The notes under the pieces: generated by a model
Database searches by the model: none
The model's input: the letters and a program-made list of their open reading frames with translations, nothing else
What the model was told of the DNA's origin: nothing
Source: Phascolomyces articulosus
Lineage: Eukaryota; Mucoromycota; Mucoromycetes; Mucorales; Lichtheimiaceae
Assembly: GCA_025677815.1 (NCBI GenBank)
Contig: JAIXMP010000003.1
Location: 1,488,001 to 1,552,000, forward strand
Direction of reading: 5' to 3'
DNA length: 64,000 nucleotides
Position numbers and translations under genes: made by a program
Shown here: positions 37,905 to 47,373 of the stretch, in pieces
How positions within the stretch are numbered: position 1 is the first letter of the stretch
Layout: each line of letters opens with the position of its first letter

Positions 37905-40425
37905 ATGCTATTCAACCACCTATTATACAAAAGATTTTTTTCTTGGTTGTTGATATTATTATTGGCATCACCAAAATCAATTCTGGTATATGGTTTTTCA
38001 CCAGAAGCTCGAACCGATCAAAGTATGCATATAACCAAACCTTTATTCCTATTCCTTTTCTCTCTTTTTTTTTAAAAGAAAAAATAACCATGTAGATCTT
38101 GGATCTGGATTATTTTGATTTATAAAACATAAAAAAACTGAGCTTGTTTCTGTAATTTTTTATATATATAGGATGTGCTTTTTTATCAGCAGTAGCAACC
38201 ATTTATTGTTACGGTGGTCAGATTGTGAATCCAAGTAGTTCTAATGCTGTAACTGCTATTACTCGTGATGTATTCGTCACTCTTAATTTATCGCGCGATA
38301 GAGATATTTCTGGAATTCAAGAAGCATGGGAACGACTCAGTAACACAGTGGGACCAAATTATTATTTTGTATTTGAAGCAATACCGAGCCAGGAGCGTAT
38401 CTTTATGGAGGGAGGCGTTGGAAGTGGTGATGGAGGTCAAACACTCCCAATATACAATACAACGATGTTTGATGCTGCCGATTCTAGTAATATTTGGGCC
38501 AACAATATACCATCCAGGAGTGGAGCATTAACGTAGGTGCTTTTAAATAGTTATTCAATCTTAAAGATGCTACTAAGGTATCAAACGTTGAATTTTAATA
38601 ATAATAGACAATCTCATACTGCTACACTGGGACAAGATGGAAATATAATTTACATATGGGGAGGATTTCGGTAACAATATCTTTGCTATAAAACCTGTTT
38701 GCATACTGAATATGACACCACAATTATTTATAATAACAATAATTATTGTATAGGGGTACAGCAACTGGCTTATCTACTGGTACAGAATATCCTTTGGAAA
38801 TGTTTATGTTTGACGTTGCAGTAGGTCGAAATCTTATTTTCTAGTAGTAATATAATATTCATAAGTAAATTTTTTCTAAATAACTATGATAATCATTTTT
38901 TTGTTTGGAATTATATTATAGAACTCGCGTTGGTCTACCGGTGCTTCTGTACAGTCTTTGCAGGAGCAAAGATATTATCATTCAGCAGTCCGTGTTGAAT
39001 CATCGATATATTATATTGGAGGCTTACGACGAACAGTTGGAACAAATGGTACAACTGACCGAGAAGGAGCCCCAATGGATTCAATTCCTATATTTGACAC
39101 CAGTAGTGGTCAATGGAGATATCAAAGCGCCACCGGACAAATTCCTAGTACAAGACTGCGTCATACATCAACCTTAAGTATGGTTTATTCATATTTAATA
39201 ATATTATTTATAGTAAAATAGTATTAACAAGAAAATCTTTTTTCAATAATAATGTTATAGTACCATCCACAGGTCAAATAGTATTGTTTGGAGGGCAAGT
39301 GCCAGGTATATATTAGCTACAATATTTCATACAAAATAATTGAAGGATCTTGTTTACAATTATTAAAAGGGATACCATATTGATAGATGTGATTAGTGAT
39401 AAAAAGTAAACTAATTTTGTAATATATTATAGTTAGTGGCAACGATGACCTTCAACCAGACTATTTTTATTTGTTGGATACGAATCAGATGTCATGGAGC
39501 AATAGAACTATTGGTGAAGAGTCTGGTGCATCTTTTGTTACAGGTGGATTACGGGGTCATTCTGGTATGGATATGGTAGCAGTAAATAATATGCTGTGTT
39601 TATGATGATAGTAATGCACCACCTTTCCAGTATTTGATAAATTATGCTAATGCCTATTATGCCAAAAAAAAAAAAAACTTCTCATTCTATTTTTTTAGCT
39701 ATTCTAATAGGAGACAATTTATTTATTATGTTTGGTCGAACCACAGCTGGACTTTCAAACAGAATATGGGTACTTGATGTAAATCGATGGGCTTGGATTT
39801 CCTCAATTACTGCAGTAATGCCTGATTCAACATCAACTACATCAGGTGTCAGTAATAAAAGTATGAGTCCTGGAGCTATAGCTGGAGCAGTAATTGGCGC
39901 GGTTGGTGGGGTGGCAATTGCTGGAGCAATTGTATTCTTTTTCCTTCGAAGAAAAAGAAATCAAAAATCCAATAATAAAAGAAAATTTAATTCAAATAAT
40001 TTTGGTAACGATGATGATCATGAAATACTTTCAAAAATCGATTCCCCACCTATGTATAACGATGAGCAATTAAATGCTGGGCAAAAGCCAACTGCACCTG
40101 CCGATGCTTCTCATTGTAAGTTATTTTATTTTTGACACTTTTACTATTGTTCCATTGTTGCTATGGCGGTTTCACTGATAATATCCACTTTTGTTTAGAT
40201 TCGGCCCCAAATCCTTCAAACCATCCAGATTATCATTATGTGGCAATGCAATCATCTCAACTTCCACATTCTCAGCCAACCTTCTATAGTTCCGAAAGTC
40301 CTCCTTATGCTCCCGTATCTGAAAACCGTGGTGCTGGATCAAATGATACGGATATGCCCAATCGTCAGATACAACACTTTGTATTAGCACCAGTAAAACC
40401 TGATGGTGCTGGATCGTCAACGTGA
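37905..40425 (+). CDS. Kelch-propeller receptor-like membrane protein, copy E
   Basis: Exons are 37905-38022, 38172-38532, 38608-38670, 38754-38820, 38922-39177, 39261-39305, 39433-39564, 39699-40115 and 40199-40425, giving 561 residues. An in-frame ATG at 37857 exists, but the start at 37905 was chosen because 'MLFNHL' aligns with copies A and B and begins the signal peptide. Blades show 'YCYGGQ', 'MEGGVG' (DGG in the others), 'IWGGF', 'YYIGGL' and 'LFGGQ'. The helix is near 406-429, followed by RRKRNQK. The tail has 'SPPMY' and a longer last exon with a second proline-tyrosine motif ('SPPYAPV'). The conserved end 'FVLAPVKPDGA' is followed by four extra residues (GSST). It is the last and most divergent member of the array. 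Confidence 0.82.
38563..38583 (+). repeat. 21-bp repeat, copy 1 (in intron 2 of copy E)
   Basis: The sequence around GATGCTACTAAGGTATC occurs identically over 21 bases at 43395-43415. Its origin is unknown; it may be a transposon or gene-conversion footprint. Confidence 0.6.
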
Positions 40426-41110
40426 TGACTCAACAAATTTTAGTACTATTTTATGAATTACTAATTCTCTACTGAAATCATACAAATATTAATATATGTA
40501 TAATGATATTCCTATTTAATAATAATTCAACCATTGAAAATTTACAAAAAATAAACAATCTCTTGATTTTATGTTAAAATTAAATATATTGTTGTTTTTG
40601 TTTCTAAATTTTATTTTAAACTAACACGTATGCATACAAAAAACCATTTTTATAAAATTATTGTGGTATTCTAAATATATCAAACAAAAGGTCTAATCAA
40701 AATAAAGAATATGAAACGAGATAAGTCTGATAAAAAAAATCGCCACTAGCACTTTTTTCCCGTTATTATATGAGCAAATGTATATTGGGATAATTCTATC
40801 TCACTCCGACACCTATCAAAAAACCATTTATCATTTTATTCTTCTTGTAGTTTTACTATACTGGCAATTTTTTTACGAACAAATTCATTCTACTTATTCC
40901 TTTTTTGCACATACTATGTCTATTTGTTATTAAAGTTTTATTTTAATTGGCTTGTCTTTAATATTATGTGTTGTATATCATGATCTGAGATATCAATATT
41001 ATTGTTCGATTGAAAAAAACAACTGATTTTTTTATTTCATATAAAAAAGATTGACACGCTCTTGGTAACATCATCTTTTTACTATTTTATATAAAAAGTG
41101 AGATGTTTCC

Positions 41111-41149
41111 GGAGACCATCGCGAGGAGATGGCGTGTGGTCGATCTCCA
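41111..41149. repeat. GC-rich imperfect hairpin
   Basis: GGAGACCATCGC is largely complementary to GCGTGTGGTCGATCTCC downstream, and GGAGAT pairs with ATCTCC. It sits just after a TATATAAAA stretch. This could be a structured RNA or a transposon end. Confidence 0.4.
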
Positions 41150-41155
41150 CTCCTT

Positions 41156-41185
41156 GTAACAGTACACCTTTATTAGCCCTGTTAC
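41156..41185. repeat. GTAACAG/CTGTTAC hairpin, copy 1
   Basis: GTAACAG and CTGTTAC are exact 7-bp arms around 16 bases. The unit, with flanking CTTGTAACAG and CTGTTACT, recurs exactly 400 bp further on. Confidence 0.55.
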
Positions 41186-41555
41186 TATAAACGAAATCCC
41201 GATGAATAGACAAGTCTTTGTGCACTCTTTTAAATACATATTTCATTGGGCATGAAATATGAATAAAAGGTTGTCATTCAATTTGGGGGTAATTCAAGAA
41301 AGACTTATATCAGTAAACAAAGAAAAAATGATATGAGATGGAGTGCAACCAACGTCTTAATCATAAGTTTCCATTGAAACCAACAAATGTGATTGAAATA
41401 TATATATATATATATATTATACAAATCAATCCCTCTTTCTTAAGGTGTATGATATATTCGCAATGACACCCTTCTAAAGCCGTTTTTTAAAAACGATATA
41501 TCACAAAGTCATTGATCCGTGTCCTGCCATATCAAAAAAAAATAAGCCCTCACTT

Positions 41556-41584
41556 GTAACAGCAAGCCTTTTAGTACCTGTTAC
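41556..41584. repeat. GTAACAG/CTGTTAC hairpin, copy 2
   Basis: The same 7-bp arms surround 15 diverged bases (AAGCCTTTTAGTAC versus ACACCTTTATTAGCC). Keeping the arms while the loop diverges suggests the stem matters, or that these are ends of one element. Confidence 0.55.
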
Positions 41585-41670
41585 TCAAACGGATCCCTGA
41601 AGCTGGATTATCAAATTTTTGGTCATGCTCCCAAATAACTGATAATCACCAACAGGTGGTTTGGAAGCAT

Positions 41671-41760
41671 ATAGATAGAAATAGTACGACACACCAGGGA
41701 AAAACAGTACAGTGGAGCAGACACTGACTTGTGTGTTTATTGAGGACTATTTCCATCTAT
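41671..41760. repeat. imperfect inverted repeat, 90 bp overall
   Basis: ATAGATAGAAATAGT at 41671 and ACTATTTCCATCTAT at 41746 are complementary at 14 of 15 positions, with further partial pairing outside. It could be a small foldback element. Confidence 0.4.
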
Positions 41761-42107
41761 TGCCTCCTCAGGCTTGTGTATTTTCCTAGTAAATATAAAA
41801 TAGTAAGTTTTATATTCCATTATTTTGTATGTTACATTAGAAATATAAAGTCAAAAAGAATAATACGTACACCAAAATAACCTTTGCTGTCAGGCATGAT
41901 GGTTTTTTCTCGTATGGTTTCGTCAACCCCCATTGAAATCTGTACCCAAAAAAAAATGATTTCAATTGTTTGACCAATGAAAGATATACAAGGACCGTAG
42001 TATTAAACTGCTTTCCTCCACTGCACTGGGGAAGCGGGTGAAGAGAGCAATTTTGAGTGATCTACGCAAAGGTAACGGGATGTATGTCAAATATGCAGGA
42101 CAGTCCT

Positions 42108-42358
42108 TAAGCCTTTTTTACGAGCTCGGTGTCTAAATTACTCCCAGATCCTTAGTCGGACCATTTCACCTTTAGTTGGATACGCAGCCCTCTTCTGGCA
42201 CACTAGGCGGGAACTAGGAACTTGACGCACAACCTCACAAGATTTTCCTAGCGACTTGTGAAACGGTATACGAAGGAACTTCACCGCTACCCCGACCTAG
42301 ATCAAAGCTGGGAGTCGAACCCAAATCATGCATCCTAATTTGTACTACTTGACCAAAT
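42108..42358 (-). mobile_element. probable tRNA-derived SINE
   Basis: On the minus strand the element starts with an A-box-like TGGTCAAGTAGTA (42343-42356) and, about 30 bases on, a B-box match GGTTCGACTCC (complement of 42311-42321), the internal RNA polymerase III promoter of tRNA genes. The anticodon region and acceptor stem do not fold as a good tRNA. The tRNA-like head is followed by a body of about 200 bp, richer in GC than its surroundings, ending near GCTCGTAAAAAAGGC. This layout is that of a tRNA-derived SINE. I cannot confirm other genomic copies or target-site duplications. Confidence 0.5.
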
Positions 42359-43394
42359 AATAAAAGGAAACCATCATATATAACTTGAGAGTTTTTTGGT
42401 AACTAAATTGTAAACATAAAAAAGTGTGTTGCTATTAGTATGATATAAATACATTTCAGAATGTAAAATAATATTCAAGCAAAAAAAAATATTTACTAGA
42501 TAATGCAAAATGTCCCATAGGTAAACTTTGTTAATTAGAACATTAACATTGGAAACATCAAATAAATCCAACTGGTAATGCACCAAAAGAGGAAAACAAA
42601 AGTGTTATATTGACTTGACGTTTCTAATGGTCATAAAAGAATAAAAGAAAGGAACAAAACAGGAGGGAAAAAAAAGTAAATGAAATTAATAACAATATGG
42701 AAAAAAAGAATATAATACATTAAGCATTATTTATAAAGTAAAAGAGATTGGTTTCAATTACGTTGCCATAATGCATAGATAATAGCGCGATGTAATATAA
42801 TAAAGAAAAATAAGGTTATTGAATAGTGAAAGGAAAAAGTAAAAAGGAAAGAGAGTTCCGTTTTACAAATATTTGGGTGCGAAAATTATTTGACTTGGCG
42901 CATATAATTTGGATCAGTGACATATCACCTTATTTTAAATGCATGACTTTAAGATGTCATATACTCTACTTTAGATATTTCATACCATCCTCACTGTACC
43001 ACAAATAAGAGCGTAGTACCTGATGAATTCAATGGTTTAATGCAAGTGCTATTACAAAACATATTTGACAAAGGGAACAAACGATCGATCAAACTTTTAT
43101 ATTTTATATGTTTCAATAAAGGTCGTGTATTTATTTTAATATATACACACAAGATTTTTATGTAAGTTTCATTAGAGTTTAAAAACTTGATCAACGAGGT
43201 AAAAACATAAAAGTACAGCTATCTATTGTCTTTAACCCTTTGACGTTTTTTCGCACTTACATTTTTTAAATTGACACTTCTTGTAGAAAGAATTATTTAA
43301 AAGGTAATCTTCTCTTTTATTTTGTTAAAATTGTGCAGAGATATTCTAATTCCACTATTGTGATCAAGAAGCTATATTACTACTACACAGTGAT

Positions 43395-43415
43395 AAAGAT
43401 GCTACTAAGGTATCA
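43395..43415 (+). repeat. 21-bp repeat, copy 2
   Basis: Identical over 21 bases to 38563-38583 in an intron of Kelch copy E. Confidence 0.6.
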
Positions 43416-43599
43416 TCTTGTTACCCCTCCCATCCTGTCAGATTTTATATGGTGTTTCAATTGATCAGACAGTGTTTGATTTATAAACTCATTCATTCCT
43501 AAAGTGAACACATTATCCAATCAAAGCAACAAAACCTTCATAACATAAGCCAGAAGTCTAAGCACTTTTGGGACGTTTTACTACTGGAAAACTTACAAC

Positions 43600-43821
43600 A
43601 TGCTATCTTTCAATGATGGTAAAACGGCTTTGAAACACCTTGCAACAAACATTTCAAGCAACTGGAGGAAATCGGATCGTTCAACAGGAGTACTACTTGG
43701 GCTTCTTAGTACTAATATAGAAAAGTTTTTAAGGAAACAAAAAGTTGAATACGCCTTTTTTTCCAAACACCAGATAAAAATCATTCTATGTATATATAGT
43801 CCTTGGATCAGTTTTTACTAA
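43600..43821 (+). pseudogene. coding-like ORF, possible gene relic
   Basis: A 73-codon frame with ATG reads 'KTALKHLATNISSNWRKSD' and 'STGVLLGLLSTNIEKFL', more protein-like than the surrounding noise. It has no clear promoter, intron or family. It may be a short real gene or a remnant. Confidence 0.2.
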
Positions 43822-44458
43822 TTGGTTCATTCTTTTCGTCGTGATATTTCTTTTTTGCATGTAATACAAATACATTTATGCCAATGTAGTAATCCATAAG
43901 ACTATCATCAAAAGTATATGTTTTTTATAAACTTTCTCATTTTATTTACGTATTGGTGAATAGCAACACACATGAATCAATATAAGGACGTACAACCACA
44001 ACAGTGATAATGAATTTATATGTCATTGTAAACAACAATGTATTTTTATTATTTAAAATAATATAAAGTAAGGAGCGATACTTCTTAGCCATGTCATTTT
44101 TAGTAACATGTTGCCCGGGAAACACCAACGAGGAGGTCATTTATCGCCTAGGTTCCCAAAAAGAAAAATAATAATGTAATCATTAAGGGATTACGGCTGA
44201 TCTTTGTGCAAGTTCAGAAAACCAACCCTTCTTTGATTATACAAAAGAATATGAACTAAAAAGGTTTGATAGTTGTCGTTCGTAAATTGTTTAAAACTCT
44301 AATTGTTTCTCATTCTTTCGATTCAAGCATCACTGATTGAACCAAAAGAAACTCGAACCAAATATATTTTTAACTCATTTACCAATTTCAAAAAACCAAA
44401 CCATATATGATTCTACCAGAATGGATCAACCAGAAGGGGACTTGAACCAGAAGGTACG

Positions 44459-44823
44459 GATCGCCGAACATGCTCATCTTGTTTCGCACGCGTTTGAAAG
44501 CGTATGAGCATCTCCTAAGATTTTTTTTAAAAAAAAATAATAGTATCTATGAATTAATAAACGCATTACTATTATTATTGTTGCCAAGCAAAATTTATTT
44601 AACTAATTACTATACCTGCGTTCCATTCGTTTCGCATCGTTGATCGCCAGACATGCTCGCCTTGACTTACCCGATAATCTTTCACGCTTTCTAGGTGTGT
44701 GAGCATGCTATAATTAAAAGAAAAAATGAAAGCATTATTTATGAATTAATAAATACGTTGCTATTATTATTACTTTATTGTTACCGTCAACTAGCATTCA
44801 TTTAACTTTGTACCTGTGATTCG
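44459..44823. repeat. diverged tandem duplication of a hairpin-bearing unit of about 182 bp
   Basis: Units 44459-44640 and 44641-44823 align along their length: GATCGCC, then ACATGCTC, then a GAGCAT arm, then TATGAATTAATAAA, then TACCTG, then TTCGTTTC/TTCGTTTA. In each unit an arm is kept (ATGCTCAT/ATGAGCAT in the first, CATGCTC/GAGCATG in the second) although the loop differs in sequence and length. A decayed minus-strand B-box-like GGTTCAAGTCCCC lies just before it (near 44436). Confidence 0.5.
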
Positions 44824-45085
44824 TTCGTTTAATGGGAGAAGGAAAAAAGAAAACTGTATGAGTGAAATTATTTATTAGTTTATAACTGTTGCTGCCCTTG
44901 AAATTTATTATCACCTTTAAGCTTTTTTTTTCACAACCAAGGTTACTGTGGTGGTGCGGGTCTGCCAGAATTCTCTCGGTCCTTCTATTTGGACATTTAT
45001 CAAATAACTTTTTGGAGGAAGTCTCTATATTCTTATAGTGAAGGTTGTACATTTGTGTACAAAGAGAATGGATTGCCTCCCCCAA
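44798..45085 (-). pseudogene. coding-like ORF, possible gene relic
   Basis: A 95-codon minus-strand frame begins 'MGEAIHSLCTQMYNLHY' and includes 'CPNRRTERILADPHHHSN'. The first 60 codons look protein-like and the rest is low-complexity. No family is recognised. Confidence 0.2.
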
Positions 45086-47344
45086 TTAGATTTATATTCA
45101 TGATAGTATATAAATATTGATTTGTCTATGTAATAAATAAATGGGTCTCTTTATCTTTTTGTCTTATTAAATGGAGGTCTAGTCAAGAAGTTCTTGACCT
45201 ATTCAACAAGTATGCACGTTACTGAATTTTGGAATTGGCTTTTTTTTTGTCAGGACATCATCGTATCCATTGTAATTAAAAGGAGAGATCTTATCCATCG
45301 CTCATCTTATTACGCACGCAACAAGGAAAAAAATGTTGCAGGTTTTTTTATATGCATTCTTGGTATAACATGGAAGGCAGTAAGTAAAGGTAGCCAGTCT
45401 CTCATCATGTTAACATATACTTTCACATTATAAATACTTATTCCTTTTATCATTCTCAATGTAGTTGCATTGTAGTAAGTGATTCTTAAATAAAACGTGT
45501 TGTATTCCCCGGTAAGCAGGAGAACCTAAACATCTACAGACGAAGGGAATTGAAAATAGCGTATAAAGTGTTTATTTGCTAGAATTCTGTCTATGCTAGA
45601 TCTGGTTTGATTATGTGAATTATGGACGATGTCATTTGATTACTTTTGTATATCAGTGGCAAAAGTTGTTTTAAAAATTAGGGTCGGAGGAAGTGGTATA
45701 TTGATAATCTGCGAAATATTTTTTTTTCTTATGCACAGAAAGCCTGCTTTCCATCTATGCTTTCTCTTTTAACATGGAACAAATTATAGCAGACATTAAA
45801 GGCACACCAAAAACAAACTTAATTTATACAAAACTGTCCTCAGAGATCCTGATCAGTATCTTGACACATGTTACGGATTGGTAACAATTCTGTATCGAAT
45901 TTATGAAATCGGGCGAATTCTTTTCACATGTTCAATGGGGCCATTTTAAGTTTAACAGAAAATTACATCGTATAATAATAGTTTGGAAATAACAATCCAT
46001 CATACTCATTTTTTTTAATCTGGCGTGGAACAAATAATATGACAATAATTAGTGGCTATGAATCCGCTTTATCAGTTAGTAAATTCAATATCTTTATCAG
46101 AAAAATGAAGGATTTAATATAATTATATATTTAATAAGAAGGAATCAAACAATTATAAGATATAAAGAAGTATAATAAAGGCAACTATCGCTACATTACA
46201 AGTGTCGGAAGAGAATTAGAAGAGGATCCGTTATGTATGAAATAGCGATTTTTACGCCAAATTAACAAGGTGCAGAAGTAAAAGGGATGGTGATAACACT
46301 TCTTTCTACTATTACTCTATGATACGTGGCGAAAATCCATTTAATAATTAATCTCATGCCTTGTTTTTTGGGATAGATCATGAATATAGGTGATTATTCT
46401 ACGTATTAAATATTGTTGCAATCATATAATGGTAGAAAGGTTTGGGCATCTAGAAGATTTTTTCTCTTTATATTATGTTGCACAGAGTAATAATGTATGA
46501 TAATTAGGTGTAATGATAAAGGGAAAAAATGTAAATTATTATCATATAAGACATTTTCAGCTTCCATCCAAATTTAGTGCCCATCGTACTTGCATGATAA
46601 TCGTAGAAAAGAAGTCGATAGTGATGCTGGATCAATCATGAAATCAATCGAGTCTGTGCACTTTGGTATTTAAAGCGGAGCGAGGGATCATTGTATAAAA
46701 ATAGCATCATATTCATGCTCTTTTTACCCTCAAAAAAGTAATCTATAGTCATTAACCCAATTATTATAAATAATTTTTACTAACATCAACAATTTACCTG
46801 GTATCAGTAAATATATATCACAAATATTACGTAGTATATGGTTCTTATGAATGTTTTTTTTTACCAAAATCTTTAAAATATAAATAATAATAGCATTTTT
46901 CCTTTATGGACGATGAAGATGATACTGTTACCATTAGTATAATTTTGATATTATGAGACTTGACAATTGAAAGAATGTAATACAAAAGTGTGGTACAGTT
47001 AAAACGTGTGAATGACTCAGGTACGTGTAAGGCTATTGCTGGGTTGCAAAAGGTGGTGTTGTGCTGATGTGTGGGTGCCCAGCGTCGGCTCAAAGGACCG
47101 AAACAAGTTTTCTCTTATTTCTTTTCGTACCCCTAAAAAAGAGACCCTAAAATCGCACGAACTCTCTTTCTTCTTCCCTTATACAACCTTACAACTGTAA
47201 ACAACAATCCATTAAACCAAACTACAGTACTTTCTTTTTCTCTCTTTCTCTTTCTCTCTCATATATAATCTTCTATTCTACACCATCAACTTCCCCTACT
47301 CTCCTCCATTCCCCGCAAAACCTCAACTCCACCGTCTTTAATCC

Positions 47345-47366
47345 TTTTTTTTTTTTTTAAAAAAAA
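47345..47366. repeat. T14A8 symmetric run before Scd6
   Basis: An uninterrupted T run passes directly into an A run, ending 7 bp before the Scd6 ATG. Similar Tn-An blocks occur at 44521, 53421, 53946, 54142, 56398 and 60896. Confidence 0.7.
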
Positions 47367-47373
47367 GTCAATA

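Larger units (their letters stand above)
40426..47373. other. accessory region of about 7 kb, no intact gene
   Basis: This stretch has higher GC islands than the earlier deserts and contains duplicated hairpins (41156, 41556), an inverted repeat (41671/41746), a probable SINE (42108-42358), a tandem hairpin-bearing duplication (44459-44823) and several decayed-looking coding patches (43600-43821 plus, 44798-45085 minus, 45180-45400 plus). The last 300 bp are the pyrimidine-rich promoter of Scd6. I cannot define any intact gene. Confidence 0.5.

Noticed and set aside
42290..42358. Functional tRNA gene on the minus strand
   Set aside because: The A- and B-box are present but no 7-bp acceptor stem or normal anticodon arm forms, so a tRNA-derived SINE head fits better.
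44430..44450. Possible tRNA gene around the minus-strand GGTTCAAGTCCCC
   Set aside because: The T-stem pairs poorly and no A-box or acceptor stem is found at the right distance; at most a decayed fragment.
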